This document shows positions 47,116-59,040 of a stretch of DNA of 64,000 bases, piece after piece. The notes under the pieces are model-generated. The model was not told the DNA's origin and searched no databases. It saw only the letters and a program-made list of their open reading frames with translations. The stretch spans positions 30,990,077 to 31,054,076 of the forward strand of contig NC_081136.1 of assembly GCF_958295425.1 (NCBI RefSeq). The letters are read 5' to 3'. Source of the DNA: Solea solea (Eukaryota; Chordata; Actinopteri; Pleuronectiformes; Soleidae). Every line of letters begins with the position of its first letter. The first letter of the stretch is position 1. The position numbers and the translations under genes are program-made.

Positions 47116-48889
47116 ATTTTTATCTTTTATTTGAACAGAACTGCAGACACGATACGGATTCTGTTGGCAGACCTTTAAGCTGCAAATGGTGACAAGTTCT
47201 TTTGAATTTTAATTTAATGTAATGGCTCACTATTGTGTAGGAAGATGACTCATTTCATGTTTCTTTTGATGCTGTTACAGCATGGTATAGAGCAAAGAGA
47301 TTAATCAGAGGTGAAAGCATCATCTAATTTAAAAGACTTTGGTGGTAATAGGCTAACGCTATGCTGTAATTATGTTGCTCTATAGAATCTCTTATGTGAT
47401 GCTGCTGTGTGTAAATGAAAGAGGGGGGGCGTAAATGGAGATGAAATATTTTGAGATAAAAACCAAATATCCAAACTGTGATGAGATGTCACGACTATGG
47501 GAACAGGCCTGTCTCTGTCACATCTAAAATGGGGGGATAGGCTTCACTATAAAGCCCTCAACCTTCAGAACGTCTACCCACCGTTATATGTATTCTTCAT
47601 TTTTTACCATATCAACTTATTCAATGAAACGTTAAGACTCTATCTACCAACACTGTCCAAGTACGAAAAATAACTCGTAGCACACAAGCCTTCTTCTCAT
47701 TTATTTTACATCCAGGTGTGTAGAAGGTTAAAAGCTCTTTATGTGCAACAGTTTAATTGACTATTATGTGATCACCGAAAGCAGTGGGGGTGGTGAGTTC
47801 AATAATGAGTGCAAAAATAATTTCTGGTCATTTGAATGTGTTATTATTAACACGTTTTTGGGAAGAGCTGCAAACCTTGCAAGAAAATGTCTTTCTGCAG
47901 GTGAGCTTTTTTTCCTCCCTTCTCTAAAAGACCTAAATGACTACATTTCGTTCCTCGTATTTGCACCCTATATTTTGCATGATCGCCCAAATTGTCTCAC
48001 AGTTCCATTTTCTCCCTGGTGTCCCCCCTTTCCCACCCCGACTTTGTAATTTGTTTAGTTTCCCCCTCAAGTCTTTCACATCACAGGGTTATAAATTTGC
48101 TTTTCGATCTCTCCGATCTACCCTGGCGGGCTCCAAACGGAGTAATTTAGAGCAAAGGGGGCCTGGGAAAAGTCTGTCGAGAAGGATTCATCTCTGCAAT
48201 CCCCAAGCCTCACATTTTATCGCCAGGTCTTTAAAAGCATGTTTAATGTGCTGTTCCAAATGGAAAATTGCACTTATAGATCAACCCAACACAATTCTCT
48301 GTCCTCCTCAGGCCAATAGTGGTTTATCTGTTTTAGTTAAGTTGGTCTTTGTATATTTATATGTGTCTCTTCCTTGGAAGTGCGTGTGTGCGCTTGTGTA
48401 ACACAGAGACAGAGACAGATGGCTGGTTGTTCAGTGTCGAGGGAACAGGAGCCTAAAAAGGGTCAAGGAAAAGAAGACCACATACATATTTAAGGCAGAA
48501 GGAATTCAAGCCTCATGTCCTTGTGCTTTTATTAAACCTTGTGAAGTGAACTAAATATCTTCCCCTTTTTTTACTGATTAAATATACTAATTAATCCTTA
48601 TATTTAAAATGGTTTGGAGCAATGTGGGTTCATCTGTGCAGACCAGTGATGTTCATGACTGAAGTACGATGCTACCATGGTTACGCCATATCAATTCCTG
48701 TCACTAAGGTGATAATTCACCCCTTGCCCCCTATCATTTATACGTCCCCCTCCATAAAGCACATTCACCTTAAGGTGTAGGGTGACCCAATTCTTGTTGA
48801 GGTAGAGGAGTAGGGTGAAATGTCAGGGTAACATTAAATTCATGTTAAAAGTCTGTTTTTTGAAGACAATAATTCAGTGTACTTATGTC
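47116..48889. other. Non-coding stretch, no gene seen
   Basis: The part 48040-48270 is GC-richer, repeat-free and has the texture of a conserved non-coding element. No ORF is convincing as an exon. Confidence 0.45.
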
Positions 48890-49290
48890 AGGTAAACACG
48901 TTCATTAGTCTGACCAAAATCAGGCTAGTCTAAGTCAGACTAACATACCTGGACAATGCAATTCATAGTCTGATTACTTCTGCATGTATACGCTTAGTCG
49001 GACTGGAGTCAGACTGTTGTACATAACACAGCAACCATAAGAGCCATGCTCCCTCTGATTTGTTTTTTAAAACATGTACAGCAGGTACAAAACATCCATT
49101 GTTTGTTTTTTCTGTGATGTAAAGGTCAACAGGAAACTGATTCAGTATGCCCTAACTTATAGAGATACAGCGCCACCTACGGAGGCGGAGTCAGACGTAC
49201 TCCGGCGCATGTATAGTCGGACTCGCCAAGTCGTCCGATTGCCCGCCTTAGTCAGACTACGGCGTTAGCTCGATTAAACTGCACATGTAA
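48890..49290. mobile_element. MITE-like element rich in AGTCTGAC words
   Basis: The left border reads GTAAACACGTTCATTAGTCTGAC and the right border TTAGTCAGACTACGGCG then CACATGTAAACG. AGTC(T/A/G)GACT-type words occur many times in both orientations, concentrated in the two arms (48910-49020 and 49185-49262), so the arms can pair imperfectly. GTAAAC/GTTTAC borders suggest inverted ends of a non-autonomous DNA transposon. The superfamily is not assigned. Confidence 0.5.
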
Positions 49291-49639
49291 ACGAGTGAGT
49301 GAGGAGGAATCTCCCACGAGTGATGTTAAAATACAAGCATCATTAAGTAATGATGTCAAACTCATGGTGGGATGACACTACATGACTTCCAGTTTAGGAT
49401 TTTCTTTAACAAAAAAACCCCCAAAAAAACATTATAATGAGGTGTGAGTGTTGATGCGCTAATTGCAATCACTTAAAGACCGACCTTGGCCCTTGTTTAT
49501 CTCATTAATTGCGTGAAGAAGTGTGTGGAATGTGTAGGAGTGTGTAGAAGGTGCTCAAGTTCATAATGTAATAACTTTCTTGGCATCCATTTGATTCCCA
49601 ATCGGGATGCACTGGTAAGTGTTACTTTAAATTGTTATG

Positions 49640-49760
49640 GACTTGAGCACTGTAGTAAATTGCAAATTATACCATTTTAAAAGAGATAACAATGCAATTA
49701 ATTGTGATTACCATTCGAACTTTCTGCAATTAAGAAAAAATGTACCGTTTGACAGCCCTA
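49640..49760. mobile_element. Fragment of a MITE ending TTTGACAGCCCTA
   Basis: The right end TTTGACAGCCCTA (49748-49760) and the internal AATTAATTGTGATTA match the terminus and core of a common fish element (TAGGGCTGTCAAA ends, ATTAATCGCGATTAA-like core). A second copy of the end is at 55913-55925. The left end is not identified. Confidence 0.5.
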
Positions 49761-51960
49761 ATTATAATACAGCAGAGATATTTACCCTTTTAAACAGACT
49801 GGAAACCATTGCATTCAACTACTGAGCTATACTTTATATGAAGTAGTTAATAGTAGCTGAAACTTATGCGGTGTATCAAAAAATGGCTTACACAGTAAAG
49901 AAATATAAGAGCATGTTCAAGTATTTCCCACAAGTAAATAAAAACGGGTACTTTCTGTAAATTTTTTGTAAATGCAGCTCATGGAGGACAAAAGTTTTTC
50001 TCTGTTTAAGTTTGTGTTTGCTCTCAAAACTGAGCATATCTATTGTCTGCATCAGGTAAAGCCTTTTCAATTTAACAGAAAAAGGAGGGCAGGGGAATGC
50101 GGAATGAAGAGCTCGGACTATCATTTTGAATGAATGTCACAGTAACAGCTGTCACTTGTGTTAAATTGGAGAAATAATGCTCCGTCCAGCTTTGTACCTA
50201 GAAGGTACATTTCTGTTTGGTGATAATAGGGGAACAAGTTGTGCTGTGCAGCCAATATTATTTAATTTAAGGCACAGTTAGCATCTAACAATCTACACAA
50301 GGGAGATGTGTTTATACTGAGATTATCTGAAATTAATCACATTTTTATTTTATTTTTCCACCCAGACAGTCTGAGCTGATTTCACACGTGTTTAGCAGCA
50401 CCGGGGCGAAAATACACTTAAAAAGGTGAAAAAGAAAAACCAATTATTTGAAAAGATAATGCTATTTGAATAAGACTTATTTTCTGGGTGGCACCGAAAT
50501 AAGATTAAATTGGTATGTGCAGTGTGTATGTTTGCAGAAGACCAGGGATGTTATGAAAACAAAATAATATCTCTGTTAATTTGATTTTCAGAAACTACTT
50601 GAAGCACAATGATTTGTTTTTATATAACTTTATGTCACCGTTAATTTGCTAAATAAATAGAAGTCTACAGTACATTAGCTTTCAATGTTTCGTCCTCCTA
50701 TCTTGACCAATTCACTGACCTGACAGCAACATTTGTAAAAATCATACATCAGCCCTTGGCTTTTTCTTGGCTTTCTTTCATTCCGCTGATCAGATCTCTG
50801 CAGACTGGCGGAAATCCAGCTCGGTTAAAACCAGCCTCACAAGCTGTTTCGCAGGCGCTCGAGTTAAATCATCCCGCTTAATTGGCGAGAGCCATATGTT
50901 TGAAAATGTTAAAGAAATTACACAGAGAGTGATAAAACCTCCTGAAGCACTTCTCCGTGTTTTTAAAACCGTTCTTTCATGTCACCTTTGTCCTTAATTA
51001 TTGCAGTTATTTTATTAGCGAGCCGGGGCCCACTTCAAAGTGCACTCCTGCGCTGTGCCTCAATAATGCTGGCGATTAGAAATGACATTTTAAAGGCAAA
51101 AAAAATAAATAATAACATTCTTTTTTTTTGACTAATTGAAACTGCTTAAGATGAACTGCAGTACACTTGTTTAGCTATTTTCCTCCAACCTCGCTGTCTA
51201 TTGCTCAGTGCTTCTAAATGTTCCGTTTATACCTCTTATACCTTTTACTTTCACAGCTAAGAGACCATTTTTAAGGAAAGCAGCTTGAAAACAGACAAAA
51301 CACTCCTTGTTTTTTTTTTTAGATCAGTCACGACATCTAAAAAAAAACAACTCCCTCGCCGTGTTGCAGCCCTCTGGACTTTGTCTGCATACAAACCCCC
51401 GAATAAATTACAAGTCTGCAGTCCACCGGCGGATCTACAGTATGTGGGTAGCATCATGCTAAGTGTGGGTCAAAGTGGCAGCTTTTTGTCCTGTGTTGTG
51501 TTGGTGTGAAGTGCCGCTTTAAGAGCATGTGTGATGTGTTAGTTGAGTGCATTTCCTAGAACGCATCAGTATCTGTCTAGCAGTCGGCACGACCTGGCTC
51601 TTATAATATTATCATATTATGCAGCGTGGGGAATCTCACTGTCCGAATACACATTGGAAAATGCTCAAGAAATTGACTAGCACAGGCAAAAAGACAACAC
51701 AGGTGTACTTCCTCTGACATTCTGGACTCTGTTGTTGATACTGCTTATTCTCTGTACAGCTGTGGTCCATGTCTTTCATTTTGTATATTCATCTGATTTC
51801 TTTCTTTCTTTTAAATTTTAGCAGTTTGTGGTGTTCTTGAAATTGTCATACTGTGACAAGAATACAATTGAATCTCTAGAATAAATCTGTCTGTCTGTCA
51901 TGAACCAGCCATCATCTAGATTAAATATTGACTCAAAAACTGCAGTTCACTGTTAAACCC
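49761..51960. other. Non-coding stretch, possible conserved element inside
   Basis: No gene recognised. 50750-51120 is repeat-free, with TAATTGGCGAGAGCCATATG and TTAATTATTGCAG and balanced composition, like a regulatory conserved element. Around 51830-51900, CATACTGTGACAAGAATA and a CTGT run could be the 3' end of an old LINE, but I could not confirm it. Confidence 0.45.
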
Positions 51961-52318
51961 TTAGCCCTTTAACACCAAGCTTATTGTGGAGGACACGTTC
52001 GCTCAAGCGCATTTTGCATTACCGTAATTTCGCGGTTTATGATGAAAGCTGAGAAGTTGCACGTCAAAGCCAACATGTGGTTATTACGGTAATTTCACTC
52101 ACGCTGTTGCAGGAAGACGGCAAATCAGCGTCTTTGTCACCAGAGAGGAGTTGGAAAAACGCCTGTACATAATTTCCATTTTGGCCTGTTTTTGGACATG
52201 GAGACAAAATCTCAAAAAGTTAGATTTTAAACATGTGTTATACTGTTCAGATTTAACACGCAACATGAACAAGGTGTTCATGTACTGTACAACTACAAAA
52301 TAAAACCTTTTGATTTTC
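51961..52318 (-). repeat. Unclassified interspersed repeat, copy 3 of 3
   Basis: Inverted relative to copies 1 and 2. It starts CCCTTTAACACC (border shared with copy 2), then TGAAAGCTGAGAAGTTGCAC, ATGTGGTTATTACGGTAATT, CGTCTTTGTCACCAGAGAGG and GTTCATGTACTGTACAACTA. The distal part near 52300 fades. Confidence 0.7.
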
Positions 52319-52956
52319 TTCATTTTAAACTCTATTTTAACATGCGTCTGACATTATGCTATATGTGGTCACAGGTTAGATTGAGAAAATCAATCAATTT
52401 GTGGCTTTAGCGTAATAACAAAATAATGACAGAAGGGAGGAAAAAAGGGACAAATTACTTATTTTTCTAATGATGAAAATACGACTGATCACTAAATGAA
52501 GGGAAGCAAACAAACATTAAATCACTACAGCCTCAATTCCCTCATCAATCATGACGTGATTGAGTTGCAACAAGATACCATTCTGCTATTTGCCCAATTC
52601 ATAGTCAACAATAACTTAACGCTATATTGCTACCCCCCGCCCCATCTCAAAAAAATTACACTTGCAACAGCAAATTGTGTAATAACTTCACAAGACAATA
52701 TCTCACCACTTTTTACAACTCCAACTCACTTAAATCCAAAGTGCTACAGTGTGTGTGAGTGGACATGATAAATCTACCACTTATAAATGTACATCATTTG
52801 AGCAGCCCTCAAGACGAACTTCTGCTACTGCGACTTCTATACAGACCATTCATCACATTATTAAGGGAAAACAAACAATAGTAACACTCTATATAAACCT
52901 GAATTCAGCTTGAAAAGGTTGGTGTGCCACACATATACTGTTTGTATCTCCCTCAC
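52319..52956. other. Non-coding stretch, no gene seen
   Basis: AT-rich sequence without recognisable repeats or genes. Confidence 0.5.
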
Positions 52957-53404
52957 AAGGTCTTCCAGACACTAATCCATGCTTTTATAACATCTCGGCT
53001 GGATTATTGTAATTCTCCGTATGTTGGTTTAGACCAGTCGTCTGTCCAGCGACTCCAGCTAGTCCAGAACGTTTCCTATTCGTTTTAGGATTGATTTTAA
53101 AATTGTATAAAAGCTCTTAACGGTTTGGCACCATCTTACCTCTTCTCTTTTTAGAACAGGTTACCCATGAAAATGGACCCTGCCCTCATCTTTGAACATT
53201 TTAAATCACTTTTAAAGACCCACCTCTTCTCCTTGGACACTTCTATTTATTTTTTACCATTTAACTATTCTATTATGTCACTATTTTACTGTTTTACATC
53301 TATTTTTATTGATTGTATGTGTTATACCTTTTGTGTAGCTGTGCCTTTAAAACCATATAGCACCTTGGTTGTTTTTAAGTTGACTTGACTAATAAAATAT
53401 CATT
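52957..53404 (+). pseudogene. 5'-truncated L2-type LINE, 3' end
   Basis: The frame from 52957 reads KVFQTLIHAFITSRLDYCNS and then LDQSSVQRLQLVQN, the typical segment after the RT core in L2/Maui-type LINEs of fishes. The frame then breaks near 53070, where sequence is missing relative to the family. HFKSLLKTHLFSLDTS (about 53200-53245) matches the usual C terminus, followed by an AT-rich 3' end with GACTTGACTAATAAAATATC. Dead remnant. Confidence 0.75.
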
Positions 53405-54174
53405 TAAACATGTGCTTTTTTTTGTTATATTCAACAAAGTTTCGGTTCTTGAAAGTGCGTGAAGGTCAGTTGTATGGGACACATGGGCCAAACTGGGATC
53501 TGCTGCATCAACATTTCACTTTCACGTCTCCTCCCTAAATACGACAATAAGCTAGAGTTATGCAACAGAGGCGGACAACATTTAGGTTCTACTTTCTGAG
53601 GTTTTTTTTTTTTCTCCGTATAAGTGACTGTGAAAGTTAATCTTATAAGTGCAACGACAAGTTTCCAATTTTCTCTGCAGCCCAGAGAGGTGATGGGGCA
53701 GGGACTTATATGGAAGGTGAGATTGGTTGAGAGGAAGGAAGGTAGGTAGGAAGGAAGGAAGGATGGAACATGACTCAGACAGAATGTGAGGGAAAGTTTT
53801 AGAGAGAAAGAAAAAAAAGGACAAAATTACATATTTATCACTCAATTTTTGAACAAGAGTCTGGCTCTTTTTGTTTCAGTGGTGCGTGGGAGACTGTGTG
53901 TGTGTGTGGGTTTGGGAAAGAGTCAAAACAAAGTAGGGAAAGACAAACTGATTAATAAAAACTAACTGGAGAAGGAGGCAGTGATAAGGAAAGAGAGAAT
54001 AAACATCCCTCCACCCACACGGCTTCATTCACACAATAAGCAGCTCGTAAAAGCTGAACGCATCAGAACTGAATTAATCCCATATCAGGCTCACTCTTTT
54101 AATGGACACATGTTGCCCTTATCAAAGATGGCGGCCCCTCATTGTGTATGTGTGTGTGTTTGTCGGTGCGTGTA
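53405..54174. other. Non-coding stretch with GGAA/GGTA tract
   Basis: GGAAGGAAGGTAGGTAGGAA and further GGAA units occupy about 53735-53763. A GT run lies at 53894-53908. No gene recognised. Confidence 0.55.
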
Positions 54175-54350
54175 TTTGTTACCGCTGGCAAAAACACTGA
54201 CCTCGTCAGGGCCAGCAGTCCTCATAAAGACCAAAACCTGGTCTTAATGAGGCAGAAAAGGTTGAGATTAATGTTTGGCATTAACTGGATATGGTTACTT
54301 TTAACACTTTATTTAGCCTGTCCAAATGAATGGGTCAATATAGTGTCCTA
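54175..54350 (+). repeat. Repeat of the ACACTGACCT..GTCCTCAT family, copy 1
   Basis: AAAACACTGACCTCGTCAGG, AGCAGTCCTCATAAAGACCA and AATGAGGCAGAA match the segment at 56090-56190 in order and orientation. This fish repeat is usually found next to TG/GAGGACATTTT arrays, and here a long TG run follows. Confidence 0.6.
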
Positions 54351-54368
54351 AGAAGAATAGCTGCCTGA

Positions 54369-54371
<3 letters not shown>

Positions 54372-54413
<42 letters not shown>
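54372..54413. repeat. (TG)21 microsatellite
   Basis: An uninterrupted run of about 21 TG units, the longest TG array in the window. Confidence 0.9.
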
Positions 54414-54414
<1 letters not shown>

Positions 54415-55764
54415 TTTTAACCCTTCACGTTACCCTCCTTTTTCTCCTCAGTCTGTTCAATCCATTTCTTATGAAAAATTCAGTGGAGTCAAATGCAGCA
54501 CTGCCATGCCTCCGTGTATTTTGTTAAAAAAAAGAAAGAAATCCAGTCGATAGCTTTATGAATTAGTCATAAAAGCAACATTGACACATACTATAAACTC
54601 TCTTCTAACCCCTGCCAATGAAATGATGAAATGATTCCTTCCTTCCCTCCGTTGTTGTTATTTTTATGTGAATGACTAAAAAAACATTTTCTTTCCTGTT
54701 CAGAATGATGAAAAACTCAAATGGAAAAAAAAAACAACAATTAAATATCTGATACAAATGACAAGTGAGTGCGAGACGAACGGAGCGGTTATACTTCTAA
54801 TGAATCTATACTGACAGACGCTGGCTCTGTAGTTCATTAACTATTACTCGGATAAGTTGACTGGATGAAATTGATTTATTCAGAGGTTTCTCTCAAGCAA
54901 AGAACAAATCAATGTTTTGGAATAATCCCGACACAACCATTTGGCCTCAATAAGGAGGCATCACACACGAAAGAACATTGAGAATACACAACCTGACACA
55001 AACTGCATTGGGGGCTTTGCTTTAAATGAGCTCATGAGAAGTAAAAAAAAAAAAATGTTGCACAGATGAACAAGACATTGCACGTGCCGAGGCAAACTAT
55101 ATATACATGTGTTTGGTGACATACATAGTTTATATAGACATAAACTAAAGTTTAGTAAATTTCGCTTAGTTCTGTTGTTAGAAATGAGTCAACACACTTG
55201 TCACAGTCATCGCCACATGCATTAGCAAGAGAATGTAAAACAAAAAGTAAGAATTGAGTGTGCGAGGTGCAACAATCACACTCATTGTACTGGTGGCAAC
55301 ATGGTGAGAGAATTAAATGAATTATATTTGTCATTGTCTGTAAAGGACGGTTACACAATGTGCCTGAGGCGAAAGAAAAAAAAGAGTCTGTATTTCATGC
55401 CTATGTACGTAACAACTAATTAATCTCACATTTTGAAATGTGTTAATCAAGAATCATCATGATCTTCTAATGACTAAATGAACAAGTTATCAGACACCAT
55501 TGTGTAATGGTATGCCTCTTTTTGAACACAGAACTACACATGGAACCATGTGGTTTCAAAGAGACTCAGGCCTATAAACAAGTGCCAACCAGGTCATCTT
55601 AAAATAAAGGATGGATAGATGGTGAGATAGATCTAGATAGAAGTCTCCGGGCAGCTGCCAGCCTATTACGGACACTATCATTGCCACATAGTTTGCCACT
55701 CACTTTCCACTCGTTGGTGATGTGTGCAATTACAATTTGACAGTCAAGGCAAAGGATCCCAACT
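54414..55764. other. Non-coding stretch, no gene seen
   Basis: A-rich runs at 54725-54736 and 55041-55053. A GATA-like patch (GGATGGATAGATGG) near 55609-55622 may be the tail of an old retroposon. No gene recognised. Confidence 0.5.
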
Positions 55765-55925
55765 TCCAGTCATTGTCAATAAATTGTGACGTGACACCCG
55801 GGTATGTCGGAGGTCGGTGCACGGCAGAAGAAAACAAACTTGCATTAACTACGCTAAATCACATAATCCCGTTAATCTCGGCTGTATTAATCACAACGAT
55901 TAATGCGTCAACTTTGACAGCCCTA
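55765..55925. mobile_element. MITE fragment ending TTTGACAGCCCTA
   Basis: Ends TTAATGCGTCAACTTTGACA-GCCCTA (55900-55925) with an internal GTATTAATCACAACGATTAA. This fits the same family as 49640-49760 and is better preserved here. The left boundary is approximate. Confidence 0.6.
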
Positions 55926-56084
55926 CTTTTGATAGATCTTTCATGTTTAATTGTAATATTTTTCTAAACATTTGAACTCATTTGATCCCATTTTCTTGTT
56001 TGTGGTCTCTTTTAATTAAGCGCAGTGTGTCACTGTGTGAAATCCATGTGCAAAGGTCAGTCATTTGTCACCTCCTTAGCACCT
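55926..56084. other. Short spacer, nothing recognised
   Basis: AT-rich spacer between two repeats. Confidence 0.5.
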
Positions 56085-56200
56085 TTTCTAGCACAAACAC
56101 TGACCTTGTCAGGACCAGTAGTCCTCATGGAGACCAGCACATGGCCTTAGAGAGGCAGAACCTCATTTCTTGGGTTTAGGTTAGGGTTGAGTGTGTGTGT
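56085..56200 (+). repeat. Repeat of the ACACTGACCT..GTCCTCAT family, copy 2
   Basis: CAAACACTGACCTTGTCAGG, ACCAGTAGTCCTCATGGAGA, AGAGGCAGAACCTCATTTCT and GGGTTTAGGTTAGGGTTGAG follow the family order closely. Better preserved than the copy at 54175. Confidence 0.65.
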
Positions 56201-57708
56201 GTCTTTTCTCCATCCCTCCTTTTCTCTCTTGCTCTTGTACAAAGCTCAGATTTATTATGTTCTCCACCTCCAACAGCTGGAATAAAAATAATTAGCTCTA
56301 GATTGTTAATGTTCCATATTTTAATTAATTTTATATGCTCACATTTGTGATTAATGGCCGAGAGAAGCCGCAGCTGGAGAAGGGGGGGTGGGGGGTGCAA
56401 CAGTGCAGATCTTTTGGTGAGCTGACATTTCAACTGAAAAAAAGGCTGATGCACATTCAGTCTGTACTTAACGGTGGCATAATAACTTTCCTGTCCGAGT
56501 ACTGACACAATACTTACAGCGATTGTATTACCTCATGCCAGAGGAATAGACAAAACTCCCTTTGTCACTAATCTAAGAAACTGTAAATACATTTGAATCT
56601 GAAGAGATTAAGTTATTGGGTAAAATCTGGGTTAAATCTATATAATAGTGAAAAAAAAGTGTCAAGAATGTGACATAACAAGCAGCACTTTGCTTTTTGA
56701 AATGGAAATGATGAGACGCAGAGAGGGATGATTTACCAAAGCGCTCTATTATGTTTTATGTGACTCATATTAAATTAAATCCGACTTACGCGCACGCAAT
56801 TCCACCGACTTTTTCGTTACAGCAAAGTGTGGACAACGTTCAGATGTCTATCATTAACAGTCATACACTGGACTGCTCTCCCAGTTATGTTTTTGTGGCA
56901 GTTTAATTGCTGGCTGTAAAACGTTCTGCGGCAACATTTTTAATTAAGTGCAGATAACAGACTGACCGGAAGGTAATTGACGTGTACAGGACGCCTATAA
57001 AGCACAAGACTGTCAAACAAGAGTGTGGAGTTCACATCTCTGGATGAACGTGAAGAAGGTTTTCGGTCCTCAAAACCGCCTGTGTTCAGCTCAGGATCGT
57101 CACACTGTACTTTATGTTAATTAACGATGCCTTCAGAAGAAAAAATGAAACTCAGCAACAGCGATGGAGGTATTTGCAGAGAAGGACGAAAGAACATAGA
57201 GGGCAAGGAACGGGAAATGGAATGACGGCAAATAAAGACTGAATAACAGAAAAATACTGAAGGGAATGACCCAAACAAACAGGGAAATGATACAGTAATG
57301 CTGAAAAGAGGACCGCTGGAGAGGGTGAGGACTAGGAAAAAAAGGGGGGACAGTGACTAATAAGAGCGAGTAATCTCTTCAGATATTACTTTGGGCTGAA
57401 TATGATATGTAAATTGTTGCGGTTGAAGTGGAGGTCACCATACAAGGATGCACAAAGCCCAAAAAAGGTATAATAAGTGATGTAAGAGGTTATAGAGGGA
57501 AAGTTACCAGTGTGGCGGATGGGCTGCCTGTCACTGCTGCCTGCTGACTGACACTGACACTCGCCTGCACTCACTCACTCTTCCCGAGGATTGCAGCGGC
57601 AGAGAGGGACACAATCTTGTCATGTGCCAACATATTGCATGTTGATGCTGAAGCATATGGACTGCTAATGCCATCCCTTGCTCCGGGAAATAATATTATC
57701 GAGAGCAG
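56201..57708. other. Non-coding stretch, no gene seen
   Basis: Includes a repeat-free TAAT-bearing stretch (56880-57060) and purine-rich sequence (57150-57350). The ORFs are short and unsupported. Confidence 0.5.
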
Positions 57709-57936
57709 TGAGAGCAGGAGGAGTGGGGGGGGAGGAAGGGTGAGATAAGCGGAGGGTTGGCGAGTGAGAAAGGGAAGAGGAGGAGGAGGAGGAAGAGGAA
57801 GGGATGTATGAGGGGAGCAACGGGGTGAGAGGTATGGTTATCGGAAAGAGAGAGGGGCTTGAAGAAAGCAAAAAGAGCTATAGGTGAGAGACGGGGAGAT
57901 AAGAGAGGACGGGAGAGGGAGAGAGTGTGGGGGGGG
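57709..57936. repeat. Purine-rich GGA/GAG tract
   Basis: About 230 bp with strong G/A bias on the + strand, including a 39-bp pure purine run (57766-57804) of GAA and GGA units and a G10 run near 57929. Such mirror-like purine tracts can adopt triplex structure; this is inferred only from composition. Confidence 0.75.
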
Positions 57937-58066
57937 GTGTTAGCGATGAGTACAGCTGTGACAGTGTGTTGAATTATAAATGTGTTGCAAGCAAAGCGCG
58001 GTCTCATACTCTGAGCTCACTGTGCCTGCAGTGTGGGTGGTTCATTGATGCGATCTGGCATGCAGG

Positions 58067-58087
58067 ACACACACACACACACACACA
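58067..58087. repeat. (CA)10 microsatellite
   Basis: About ten AC units without interruption. Confidence 0.85.
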
Positions 58088-58179
58088 TCTAATAAATGTA
58101 CTCCCAAGCATTGAAATGGTCCACACTGGTAATTGTCATCTTATGTGTACATGAGGCTGTTCAGCTAAGGTCTTTTTCA

Positions 58180-58360
58180 GTTTTGCTCCCATAAAATTCA
58201 TATAAAAAACTGGACGTAGTCTTCCAGTTTGAAAAAAACCCAATAAAAAACAAAGACATTTAGGAAGGAGGGCAGAAGTCGCAGTTGGCCACCAGGGGGC
58301 AACTCCAATGGCTGCAAAGAAATAACTCCATTTGAGTTGCTTACTTCTTAGACATTGTGT
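58180..58360 (+). repeat. Interspersed repeat, CACCAGGGG.CGACTC family, partial
   Basis: GGCCACCAGGGGGCAACTCC followed by AATGGCTGCAAAGAAATAAC shares the core of the repeats at 29875 and 41382. Only the core is clear and both limits are approximate. Confidence 0.5.
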
Positions 58361-58552
58361 GGTCCACATAACAATTAAGTTTCATTTAGATTCAAGCTCT
58401 TCAACAGGAAATTACAGGACAGGAACAAAGAGGCACATTCTTTTGATGATTAAATGACTTGGATTTATAATATGCGTTTAATTTAGGTTTTTAAATTGTC
58501 GGGTTTATTTGCATTTGTTACTTGTCACAGCCTTTGTTTCGTGACTTCTTTG

Positions 58553-58640
58553 AGACTGCCGTGACTCAGTGGGTCACCTTCCAATCAGGAGTTTGATCCC
58601 TGACCCGTGTATATTTTTAATCTATGTGAATGGGTACTAA
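58553..58640 (+). mobile_element. Degraded tRNA-headed SINE, head part
   Basis: TGACTCAGTGGGTCACCTTC and CAGGAGTTTGATCCCTGACC resemble the A- and B-box regions of the GTGGCTCAGTGGGTAGAG-type fish SINE. TATGTGAATGGGTACTAATA would be its body. Not a functional tRNA gene: the cloverleaf does not close. Confidence 0.5.
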
Positions 58641-58904
58641 TAATGTGTCGAAAAAGAATGAATACATGAGTGGATTTATCTTGGCGAATTTAAAGAAAAA
58701 GCACTAAAAAAATGTGTTAATAAAAGGTAAGACTAGCCAATACAATCACAACAAACTGATAGAAATGAAGAGATCAAAACTCAAGAACTCCATTCTTTTG
58801 TGTTTTTATATACTTATTTCAACGTATATAAAATAAATTAGGCCACAAAATGGACTCCTCCTGTCCCTGTTACGGGAGAAAATGGGTTATTTTCTTGACC
58901 ATGA
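58641..58904. other. Short spacer, nothing recognised
   Basis: AT-rich sequence without features. Confidence 0.5.
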
Positions 58905-59040
58905 TCTCCTTCACCTATATTCATGCCGATGGCGCAGCATCAGCAGCAGTTAGGCGTTCATGGTCTTGCTCAGAGACACATGACATGCTCTGCACTCTGC
59001 ACCCTACAATTACTGGATGAATGGTTCACCTCTGACACCT
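58905..59040. repeat. Possible SINE-derived piece (GTCTTGCTCAGAGACAC)
   Basis: GTTAGGCGTTCATGGTCTTG-CTCAGAGACACATGACATGC resembles the GGTTCAGTGTCTTGCTCAAGGACAC word of common fish repeats, in degraded form. Confidence 0.4.
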
